Assembly (NCBI RefSeq): GCF_905115235.1
Contig: NC_051854.1
Span: 23,162,001 to 23,226,000 of the forward strand
Length of the DNA: 64,000 nt
Reading direction: 5' to 3'
From: Hermetia illucens
Lineage: Eukaryota > Arthropoda > Insecta > Diptera > Stratiomyidae
The first letter of the stretch is position 1. Each line of letters starts with the position of its first letter. The notes under the pieces were generated by a model. The model ran no database searches, was not told the DNA's origin, and saw nothing but the letters and a program-made list of their open reading frames with translations. The position numbers and the translations under genes are program-made. Positions 11,690-22,100 of the stretch are shown piece after piece.

Positions 11690-12240
11690 GCCCAGAACCT
11701 AGCTGGGGCTATCTCACAATACCAAGCTAATAATAGAGGAAAGGAATCATAGTTACCCTACGAATTTTTGTATCCTCTACTGACGCATGAACTAAAGGAT
11801 CTGGTAGCGTATGCGGAGTCGACCGGTTTTGAACAATTTATAGGTTGTGATGCGGATGCTCAACATATTTGTTGGGGAAGTTGCAAGTGCATTCGAAGAG
11901 GAGAGAAGTTATTTGAGGTATGCATTCGTCGGGCCGAGAAGAAATGAAGTAATCGACCTAACAATATTTACCTAAAAAATAATAGAGCTGATTAAAGACT
12001 AGCGGGTATTGCATTGACGGGGTTCTTAACGCCAGAAAGTATGGTGTCGAAAACACTTTAGTTAAGTGCATCTACGCCATCCTAATGCAGAAATTACTAC
12101 GAACTGAAGGCGAAGTACGTTGATCGACTTCCTACTATATGAACTGAAAATTTTGATAATACTCGCCTAAGTTTTGCGAATGGTACGGCTGTGCTACCGG
12201 CTGATCGAGGCCTCTGAACAGTGTGTAGGAACAAACAACG
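11690..12240 (+). mobile_element. LOA-like LINE: endonuclease joined to RT fragment
   Basis: Reads 'LVAYAESTGFEQFIGCDADA' and 'RRGEKLFEVCIRRAEKK', the endonuclease 'GCDANAHH..WGS...RGE.L' region of LOA/I-group LINEs, and then 'NTLVKCIYAILMQKLLRTE', an RT segment, with the intervening several hundred residues missing. The RT part resembles the copy at 62450-62510. Confidence 0.55.
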
Positions 12241-12309
12241 TGCTCTTGATTTGATTGATATTTTGAATTTTGATGCCTATCTATCGCTTGTCGTGAAAGG
12301 CGACTAAAA

Positions 12310-14500
12310 GCGATAGAAATTTGTCGACTAGCGACTTACAAATTTTTAAACTTTGCTGCTACCGAAACGTTAACAATGCCTTGAGTAGGGATTGCTCTCA
12401 AGCCGAAAACTTTTGGTTATCGAAAACGGACAATTATTAGTTTCTGGAATGTGCGCACGCTTCTCGATGACGATATTGAGGGTCCCAACGGTTAAGTTGA
12501 AGGGAATACCAGCGGTTGTTGGACATTCTGGGGCTATGCGAAGTATGTTCAATATCGACCGCTTGTATGATCCAGCTGTCGCTTGACAGTGGGTGAGCTA
12601 TTTTGCATGCATGGATGCATGCATGCATGGATGCACTGAGTACCCATCTATTCTTTTCTCGGGAGCTACGTAAGTCGTCCGACGCGTCCCGAGTTCTGGC
12701 ATAAGATCTGATTGACCGCGGAATCGTGGATCCGGATCAGAACGAAATGGGTTCAAAACTTTATTGACCGCGGCGAATGATGGCGGGCGTGACGCACTTA
12801 AACTCCGATACCAAGAAGTTCAGCGTAGTGTGCCATGACAAAACAGAATTTGCTATTGCGCTAGTCAGGGAAACAGAAAATGGCGCAGGTGGCAATTATT
12901 TCAGGAATGAATACCGCAACACGAAAGAGCTTCCATGTGACCGCAAATCTTTCGATGGTCGACTTCTCATCCACGATGATGAACAACTGAAGAGGGGGGA
13001 AGAACACTTCACCACGGTTCTTAATCGTATCACATTCGATGAAGTTGCTCCTCTTGTGGATGAAATGACTAGTCATTGTAATATACGGATACGGTCTGTT
13101 CCTCAAGTAGAAGAGAAATCGTTTCAACCATCAATGCAATCAAACGGAGTAATGCTACTAGGCTGATGGTCCTCCCGTAGAGTTATTCATCGATACATTT
13201 GCAGATTTGTTACTTTCACTAATACGGAAATCTTGTGAATGCGAAACTTTTCGCAGAGTGGAATAAGAGGATGATGGTCAAGATCCAAAGAAGGGGACTC
13301 GTTTTGAGTGTAACCATTAGAGAGGTATCTCAGTGCTCCCTTCCGTCGCAAAGATAATAGCTAAAATAATTCTGGAACGCATCAAAGAACATCTTGAAAG
13401 CTTGGTTGACAGAGAGCAATCTGGTTTCCGCTCCGGATCCTCCTTCATTGACCACATCAACACCCTAGGGAACAGTGCCCGGAGTTTAGATCTGCCCTTG
13501 CTCTTCATCGATTGAAACCTTTCGAAGCGTGAACAGGAAGTGTATCTGGATTGCTCCACGCATAAGGGGCATTCCGGAGAAACTGATAACTATTATCAGA
13601 GCGACATATGATGGCGCAATATGGCACGTGCTGCACCAAGGTCCGCCAGGGTTGCATCCTGTCACCGATATTATTTCTTCGTATTTCATGCTGCCTTGTC
13701 CAGAGGACGCGGGGGAATTCAATGGACGATGGCATTTTTTTTCAAACACCTCGACTACGCTAATGACGTCTATTTGCTCTCTCACATTGTGATGGTCCTT
13801 TGCCAAATGGTTCCGTATTTGGGAAGAGAAGCAAGTAGAGTTGAATAGAAAATAAACATCAACAAAATCAAGGTTCTGAGTCTGTTCTTCCTATCCGCAT
13901 TGAATCGACGCGATCAATTTATATATTTAGAAAGTGTGATTTCTTCCCACGGTGACACAGAACTGAACATTGTGACGCATTAATAGCGCTTTGTTTAATA
14001 TATGAAAATACATTAATCTCAACACCAAGCTCAAGCTGAGACTGTTTCGTGCTAGTGTTCTTTCTGTGTTGCTATATAGGAATAGCATATAGAAAGAGAA
14101 CTTCACTGTTACTCAAAAGCACCAACCTTTCGTCAATAATTGTCTGCCTCGTGCCATCGGCGTGCGCTGGCCTGACACTACCTCAAACGAAGAACTTGGT
14201 CGCTGCACTGTGACCGGAAGAAGGAAGAAGCAGTGGGTAGGTCACTTTTTAAGGAGGGGCGACAGCGACAATTCCATTGCTGGCTACGCCATACAGTGGA
14301 ATCCACTCTCCCAATATGGCAGGCGAATGCGTCGTCCCAAGGGCACTTGGTGCAGAACAGTAGAGGAAGAGTGAGAGCGTCTCGAGAAGTCGTTGGGGGA
14401 GCTGAAGGGCATTTCGGGCAACGGCGAACGATGCCGTGTAGGTGTGGTTGACGCGCTATACCACACCAAACGGTGGATAGCGACCATATTGGCCTGTTTC
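12310..14500 (+). mobile_element. Family B RTE/SR2-like LINE, long decayed copy
   Basis: Begins with the endonuclease start 'TIISFWNVRTLLDDDIEG' (near 12430). Continues with the linker 12777-13166 ('EFAIALVRETENGAGGNYFR', 'GRLLIHDDEQLKRGEEHF') and the RT from 13330 ('SVAKIIAKIILERIKEHLES', 'EQSGFRSGSS', 'RGIPEKLITIIRATYDGAIW', 'HLDYANDVYLLSH' with N for D in the YADD box), then the C-terminus ('KQWVGHFLRRGD', 14160-14450). Much of the endonuclease is missing and frames shift repeatedly, so it is dead. The 3' end resembles those at 29470 and 47190. Confidence 0.8.
12605..12635. repeat. GCATGCATG short tandem/palindromic repeat
   Basis: A 31-bp run of overlapping 'gcatgcat' and 'ggatgcat' units inside the family B LINE, where endonuclease sequence is missing. 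Probably a local slippage expansion. Confidence 0.7.
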
Positions 14501-14509
14501 TCATGGGGC

Positions 14510-14830
14510 ACGGAGGGTATCGCTAGTACATATACAGGTTTAAACTGGATACGTCACTCGATTGTCCAAACTGGGATGGAGTGCCAGAGGAGCCAGGGCA
14601 CGTATTCTTTCGCCGTACAAGATTTGTGGAAGAAAGGAAGGACTGAGAGGAGACGCGCTTGTACCAGAAAATTCGATGCAGAGAATGCTAGTATATCAGG
14701 AGGACTGGAATGCGATCATTTCCGTAACCGCAATTGTCCAGAGCAAACTGCGAAAGGCAGAGGAGACAAGAAAAGCGCGTTCACACACACCGCTTAGAGA
14801 TGAAAGATGACCAAGCTACAGTTGTACACC
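14510..14830 (+). mobile_element. R1-clade-like LINE, 3' end
   Basis: Frames read 'LDCPNWDGVPEEPGHVFFRR', the terminal zinc-knuckle-like region of R1-clade LINEs, then 'DWNAIISVTAIVQSKLRKAE' and 'ETRKARS'. Abuts the 3' end of the family B copy. Only the last roughly 100 residues remain. Confidence 0.6.
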
Positions 14831-14889
14831 CGACCAAACAAGTGGGAAAGGTATATGGACAACACAGATGGCACATCCTCGAAGTAGAA

Positions 14890-14960
14890 AAGGAAAGAAA
14901 CCTCGTGTTATGATTCCAACCTAGTCAGACGCTTGACCACTCTACCAATTGGAAGTACGG
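14890..14960 (-). repeat. tRNA-like relic
   Basis: The minus strand reads 'ttggtagagtggtcaagcg' (A-box-like) and, about 30 bp later, 'gaggtttctttcc' (weak B-box match), a spacing like that of tRNAs. The stems do not pair well, so it is not a functional tRNA; a remnant of a tRNA-derived SINE is possible. Confidence 0.25.
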
Positions 14961-15220
14961 CCAAAGAATAAGAAACAATATGAATTGGGTTACCCGTAGT
15001 GCACCACCCTTTTATTTTCAAACTTCAACTGTAAGCTTAGTTTTTGTCGTAATCGCAATCTTTTCTAAAATAATATTACAATATGTTCACCAATAATTAC
15101 ATTTTGCATGTTATACATTCGCTAATATCAAAATAGTCATTCATACAAGCAAATTAAGTAAAGGACATTAATATACGCGTAGTAAAGGCTCCTCACTCCC
15201 GCCACAGTCTACTACGAACG

Positions 15221-15688
15221 CTAATCGCTCATTTGCAGCGGCTGATTCATAAAACCACCTGCTATTCTCTCTATATCGTCCAGACTGAGTTGTTTCATCT
15301 TTTTCTCGAAATCTTTGATAAATTCGTCCGTTAGTGCCTGTGACTGCTGTTCGTTGTGATATTTGCGGAAACACCGGAAGATCACGTCTTTCAGAGGGTC
15401 CGGCTTTTTCACAACTAATGTCAGCTTTGTGCCGTCCTTGATGTTTGTATACGAAGCGATCGTATTCTCATCGAGCAAAGCACGTCCCAGCATAAGAATT
15501 TTCTGATAAGCAACAGGAATGTGAAGGCGCTCTTCGACTTGCTTTTTCAGATCTAAAATCGTCGATGATTCAGTAACCTACACGTGCGGGATAGACGTGA
15601 AGTAGAACCAGGACTTTGAGGAATTATGTGTGGAGTATACCTGAACAGTGCATTCTTCTCCTTTCAGAACTTTCACCGTGATATTCAT
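15221..15688 (-). CDS. UBL4A: Ubiquitin-like protein 4A (GET5/UBL4A type)
   Basis: Two exons on the minus strand, 15688-15641 (ATG at 15688) and 15577-15221 (stop TAG), with a 63-bp GT-AG intron, give 134 residues; vertebrate UBL4A is about 157. Residues 1-75 form the ubiquitin-like fold, starting 'MNITVKVLKGEECTVQ' and containing 'KILMLGRALLDE' and 'IKDGTKLTLVVKK'. The C-terminal half carries the helical Tugs-type segment ('DEFIKDFEKKMKQLSLDD') that in the family binds BAG6. Known role: part of the cytosolic BAG6 complex that passes tail-anchored proteins to the GET3/TRC40 ATPase. It is convergent with importin-13 and divergent from the phosphatase at 16167. I recall the fly orthologues of importin-13 and this gene having near-consecutive CG numbers, which would suggest old synteny. 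Confidence 0.92.
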
Positions 15689-16166
15689 GCTTAATATGTT
15701 GTAGAAAATAGACCCTGTTTACGTCCAATATGTCTTTGGTTTTGAAGTTTCAGTTGACGTTTGTTGACGTTCCTGACTCGGGCAACAATCCATTCACAAT
15801 TGACGAATTGTGCCAGCCCTGGATTGATTCCGGAACGTCAACTATTGCAGATCCATACCGCTCGCTGTCAGGTTCAGTCAAAAATTTACGTGTTTTGTGG
15901 GTGGTTGGTGTACTTGCGACTGTTGCTGCATTCATAATTAAATTGTTAGCAAATCGTTGCGACAGTCCTCTTCCAAAGAAAGTTCAAGGTGTCTGCCACT
16001 CGGTTCCACTAGAAACACATCACCTCGCATGTTCAAGACTCTCCAATGCACTTCAAAATATTCAAAATACATTCGAATACCATTTAGAAGTCTGGGGAAA
16101 GGAGTTGGTTTGAATGAACGCGAAAAGGAATCTAAAATAGACACTGTCCAGAGAAAAGTGCGAACT
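15689..16166. promoter_or_regulatory. Shared head-to-head promoter region
   Basis: 478 bp separate the divergent start codons of UBL4A (15688, minus) and the phosphatase (16167, plus), so both 5' UTRs and promoters must lie here or upstream exons must exist. No TATA box stands out. A 127-codon open frame lies within it (separate entry). Confidence 0.45.
15730..16113 (+). CDS. Uncharacterised 127-codon open frame with one hydrophobic segment
   Basis: Starts ATG, 42 bp from the UBL4A start codon, and is open for 127 codons. Residues about 55-73 ('LRVLWVVGVLATVAAFIIKL') could be a single membrane span. No family recognised, no splice signals needed. It could instead be 5' leader of the phosphatase gene or a chance frame, since the minus strand is also partly open here (15750-15935, 15938-16144). 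I would not annotate it as a gene without transcript support. Confidence 0.2.
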   Translation: MSLVLKFQLTFVDVPDSGNNPFTIDELCQPWIDSGTSTIADPYRSLSGSVKNLRVLWVVGVLATVAAFIIKLLANRCDSPLPKKVQGVCHSVPLETHHLACSRLSNALQNIQNTFEYHLEVWGKELV

Positions 16167-19100
16167 ATGTGCGAGAAAACGATTTGTCCGCTGCTTGAGA
16201 ATCCGAACGGTTACAATCCTGACACACTAGACCTGGCCAAGAATCCCGAGGCCAGGGATTATTGGCACAAGTGCTTTGTGCGATTGGTGGACAAATTCGC
16301 TCAACAGGCGATTGCAAGTCAGGAAAATGACCCGACCGCCGCTGACCGCGCGAAGGAGTTCAAGCAAGCCTACATAAATAAATTGAATTTGTTGCGCGAG
16401 ACATCAGGCAGGTATTAAATGAAATCGTTTGAAATTCATTTTGAATCACGTCGACGAGTGAACTTTGAGTTGGTTTCTAAGTCATCAATTGATATATTGC
16501 AGTCCTAATGGGGAGAAGATGACGATACGCAGAATGCTGGAACTGAATGACTTTCTGCTGAGGCATTATGGCTTCGCGGACCCTTGGCTAGATCAGAAAG
16601 TCCAAGAGAATCACGCATCGATTGCGGTTTTCCAGACGCGTCTCGAGGAGCTTGATGCACTCGAACACGAAGCAAAGTGGGTGGAATTGGTCAAGGGGTT
16701 GTTAGCAGGTAATTTTGATAGAGTGCCAATTTGCATGGACACTCGAGAGCGAGTGATATTTATGTTTACAAATGATAAGAAAGTGTTTACCGTTTGTCGT
16801 CGTTCTACATAGTTGTGTGAAGATTTAGTGCCACCGTAGATCGTCGGTGATATGATAATTGCTGAGTCGTTATTTAACATGGTTCAGATAAATTTCATAG
16901 ATAACAACGCGTTTGAATAAGTTTTGAAATGGAAACGTCTTTTCGTATGAAATTGACCGCGTCATCAGACGGGGAATGGCCGAGAAAGTAAAATGAATAG
17001 TGCTTGATGGTAAATCCGAGGTCAGCGTTTATGGAAAACTTTTATCTCGCTTAAATCGTGATATTAACAAAGTTGTTTGCTTAACTTGTGTGAGAATGAA
17101 CTGAAATGTTTGTTCATTAATTTGTTCTAGGAATTACCTTTGGCTGTGCGAGTTATGGAGAAAATATTGATCAACAACGTTGAGAATTACAAATAAATTC
17201 AATTAGGGCAAATGTCTGGCTTTGTTGAGTAATTCACCTTGAAGGTCGAATTGCTTCTGATTTACGAAGAGCAACGGATTGAAGAGTTGCCGAAAAAATA
17301 TGGTCCTTCCGATATTCCTCTTTATTTTCTCTTCCATGTTAGTGTACCATATTCAAAATCTTATACATCAACACATCTAAATACGAAAGTTTATTCAGAA
17401 TCGTAGATTTCGATAGAAAAAAACATTTCATCGATTCCAATTTATTCTTATTCAATTGGTTTAACCGGTCGGAATTTCCCTTCATTTACGGGGCTTCCCG
17501 AGAATATTTTATGTTGATCTGAATCACTTCTAAAGTTTAGCCAATATCTTTGTGTTGTGAAAAATTTTTCCCTTTTTTCCAACATTTAACCCTTATAAAC
17601 TGATGCAACTACAAGAAGTAAATGGTAGAACTACCGATAGCTCCAGAATGAAAAATAAAGATGGTTTACAGGCTCCAAGGAGCTCCATTAGTGCTGTGGT
17701 GCGCTGTTTAGATGTCGCAAACTCATAAGACAACAACTGCTGTTACGAGAGCAAGGCGGCAGAGTCCAGCGGGCTCACATCTTCAGACCCACCTCGTTGC
17801 ATTTACGAAGGAAAGCAGCTCTCCCAGCCTGCAGCTAGAGATTTCTTTGAGATGCCCAAAGAATGGTTTACCTAGTGCCCGTAGGTTGACTCTAGCTAGA
17901 GCCGGGCAATCGCAAAAGAAGTACTTGAGGGTTTCTCCCTGCTCTCCGCAACTTCGGCAATGCGAATTGTAGGGTATGCCGGGCCTGGCGGAAGTCAGTG
18001 CCCCGTGAAGACCACCGTAATCTTGTATGTATCTGCAGCGGCTCTCGCAATCGGGTTTTGTTATAGGTGTCCGTCAAAATGGCTATGTTACACTTAGGGC
18101 TCCGATCATGCACCAGCCATTGACAGGCTTCCAGTGTCTAGTACTTCCACTTGGAACACACTGGCGAAACTTGGAAGGCAACCCAGATACACTTTATGTA
18201 TTCAAGGAAACTCCCGCACCGACTTCACAGACCATCTTCGATCCGTCAGTGAAGAAAACTATCTCATAGCCTTGTAACACGCTGGGGGTATTCCAGTCTG
18301 CCTTGGTTGGAAAGTCCACAGCAAAGTTTCTCCTGCAGTTCAGCTTGTATGTGGCATAGTCCATGGCTTAAAGCAGCCACCATACAACACAGCCATACTA
18401 ACGGATGGGACGCATTACAGCTGTGTAAATCCAGAGAATCATCTTCAGCCGAAGACCCCATTTCTCTGCAAAGGTTCTCCTGCAGGTATATAAGGCTTTC
18501 TTAACCCCCAGTTCTGTATTCAATCTCCAATTTGGTTTTCGGATCCAAGTTACACCCAGATACTTTACATTAGAGAAAAAACCCAATCTTTGTTCATTCA
18601 GCCGAGGGAGGTGAAATTCGGATACCCCTGCCTTGGTGGTGAATAGCATCAGTTTCGTTTTCGTTAGGTTTATGTCGAGTGCGCATCTTGCGGCCCAGAG
18701 TCACACCTTTCCCACCGCCCTTCCATGGTATCATATTGTTCCAAATTTGATGTCTATATCATTATTTAGCTTATCAATCATAAAATTATTAAATATATCT
18801 AGGGGCAAAATGGAATTTTCAATTGATCTTGATTGAGTAAAAGAAGTAGATGATTATATGTCATTTGCAGATGGCAATCTCAATCTCCCACCATATAAGT
18901 CATCACTATTAACCAGAGCATCGGAAAGGTGGCGCCTTTTTTTACAGCTCTGATCAAATGGCTACCTCTCAGATCCGACTAGATTATCCTGGTTCTTAGT
19001 ATAGATATTATCTAATGCGTAAGAGACCCTCTCAATCCAATACTGGTCAGGGCTTCCTTGATGACGTTGGTACTAACGTTGTTGAATGCTCCCTCTATAT

Positions 19101-22100
19101 TCAGGAAGGCAGCTAGAGTATACTGCTTGTACTGCAGTGACCGCTCAACCGTGCCAATTACTTCATGGAGAGCGGTTTCTGTGGATTTGTCTTTGAGGTA
19201 AACATGCTGGGACTTGGAGAAAGGCGTTCTCTCCATAATCATCCTTAAGTGGATGTCCAGGATGTGCTCTAGGGTCTTCAATACGAAAGAGGTGAGGCGG
19301 AATTGTTGAAAGTTCTTCGCGGAATCATGGCCGCGCCTGCCCGCTTTCGGTATGAAAACCACTCGTGCGCGTCTCTAAGACTATGGTTCGTATCCCAAAG
19401 AGATACAGCTGCGGTAAATATCGTCTAGCCATAGCACAACTTTTTTCTGCTGCTTCATTAGCATGACGGGGATTATGGCATCTGGGCTCGGATATCTATA
19501 TGCGGAGAAACCATTAAAATACGATCTTATTCTCGGTAATTACCAATTTGGTAGTCTCGCACGGCTGGTGCGGCTGAGAACCCTCCAAACACGGCTCTAA
19601 CTCACAGTTCTCCTTGCTGGGGGAAGGTGCGTCTGAACCAGCAGCTATAAGACTTCAGCAGGAGATTCCGTCCAGGAGTCTGCCGACTTCTTAAGAAAGG
19701 GTGGGCTCCTATGTTCCTTGGATAGAATTTTATTGAACCTCACAGATTCGCTGGTGCTGTTCCGACAATGGTCCAACCAGGCCCGCATCTTAGCAGGTTT
19801 ATAAGTTTTATATTATTTGTAGGTGCGATTCTCGCTTTTCCCTTTGCTGTTATGTTAATTTGCCGACCACAAAGTGGAAGAAGAGGGTATGCAGAAGAGG
19901 AAGATTCTCCCTCTTTAGCACGTTTGAAGAATTGTGCCGGAAACCTCCTTTTCTTCCTTCTTCGGGGTGGGGTTGGCGAACCAAACTTTACCATGTAAAC
20001 ATTAAAGTACCATCCTCCTTTTTAAGGAGAACTATTCACTATATTTTTTAGATGGGTTTGAAGAAAAAGCATCTCCCGTTTCTCCGTCCATGTTTTTCTT
20101 GCTCCCATCGGAAGAGTGGTTCAACATATAATCCTACTGTTTCGATATCAAAATACCCTTTTGGAGTGCCATGACTTTTTTAAGGAGTGTGACCGCCCCA
20201 ATTCCTCAACGGAGTTAGAGAGGTGGTGTTAATTCGAAAGTCGAACATCAATGGTTCGTTCCGACTGATTTTTTTTGACTCCGAAAAATGATTTTTGCAG
20301 CAAAAAGTGTTTTTTGAAGTCATGAAAAACTCGATCACACTAGCTTGCGTTCAATGCGCTAGTTGCCCTCTCTGCCGCAACACTCCATGCTCAGCTGAAA
20401 CCAAAAGGGGGTTTTCTCCGTGATTGATTGTCTGGACACCAAGTAGGAAAAGTGGAAGTACTTGTGATCAAGAAGGATCGTCTTGGGAAATTATAACGGC
20501 TTTCAGTGCCCTATGTCATTATAACAGCTTTCAGCGTCGGTGCCATCTTACTAACATTTCATTAGACTGCCAGTGTCACATGGTTCTCCGGTGCCGTTTG
20601 AAGCCCAGAAGTATGCCTTACTTCGAGAAGGGAGAGGATTCGAACTGAATTCCCTGGTCAGTGATTACCAGTACATCAAAGCCTGAAATCTATTCTCGAC
20701 AGAGGGTCTCAGCATAAGATTGTGCAGAAAAGTCTTTCAGAGGTGTCGCCTCAGGCTACCGTGTTAGCCTATCGATGATTGCGACTCTCTCAAAAGGCCA
20801 ATTAAATCGATACAGATTGTGTGGAAACGCCTATCTCTTTCCTCACATGTTTCATAGTCTTGCACTTCTGGAATGTAATGCATTGTCTGGCCCAAGAACT
20901 AGCGCCCTTGTTCATGGATGGCCAGAAATACTTTGCGGTGACTAAAGGATTCATTGCCCGGCGCGAAATATTTTCTTACGGAATTTGGCGGTGGTATATG
21001 GTCTTGGACCCTTGTCTGAGTTCTCGCAGTATATACTGGACGTTGAGCCGAAGATATTAATCTCTTGATAAAGCGTAAGCAACTATGTTATTTGAAGTGA
21101 ACTAGCTGATGAAGCTCAAGTGCCGAATTTGTCGAGGGACGCTTCATCGGGCTTTTGTTTCAAAGCAAAACTGAGTGGCTTATGGTCCGTGAACACTGTG
21201 AATGGTCTGCCTTCGAGGGAATATCGGAAGTATTTAATTGCGAGTACGCGGTTAATAGCTCACAATAGTAAGTGTATACTTCCGTTGCTTTGAAAAGAAG
21301 TTTAACGGCTGCCAGATTTGTCACCTTTTGGTGAAGAGCAGCACCTACGGCGATGTTAGGGGTGTATGTTGCTGAAGGAATGCTTTTACCAGATGTTGCT
21401 TGGTGATCGCATACACCTGGACAGTCTTTGGGAACTACGCAATCATGAGGAATACTTTGGTCTTTGGCCTAGCAGGCTTTAAATATCAGTTGATGGTGGG
21501 TGTCATTGGAGAAGAGACGACGATAGAAGTTTAACATTCCGAAGAACATTCTCAAATCCTGAACTGTTTTCGGAAGGGGTATGGTCGAAATCGCTTGCAC
21601 CTTGACTGGATCAGATAGGATGCCTTCAGGGTCAATCAGGCGGCCGAGGACTCTCACCTGCGATTGTAAGAATTTGCATTTCTTAACGTTGAGTACTAGA
21701 CCAGCCCAAGGAGACGTTGAAAAATGCAATCGTGGTGATCTAAATGCGCGAACTCAGAGAAAGATGCTATCAAAATATCATTCAAATAAACGAAAAAGAA
21801 ATGGAGATTTGGTAGCACAGAGTGGATGAATCTTTGATATATTTGCACAACATTGCAGAGTCCATAAGTCGTTTTCGGAAAGTCTTCGGCAGTCGGTAAG
21901 TCCTTCGCCTTGTACCTTGTATACATTTCTAATAGATTTTAATGTAGAAGCATCTCTCAAGTAGTTAAAAGCATTGGTCCAGCTTGAACCTTTTTCCCAA
22001 ATAGAATTTTTTGTGAGATTCGAAACACTCATTCAATTGGGCGCGCAAGTAACATCGGCTTAATTTCAGTTTAGATTGTCGAAAAAAAGAGAGGAGAATT

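Noticed and set aside
15938-16144. Minus-strand 68-codon frame in the UBL4A-phosphatase gap
   Set aside because: No family and overlapping a longer plus frame; no way to choose without transcripts.
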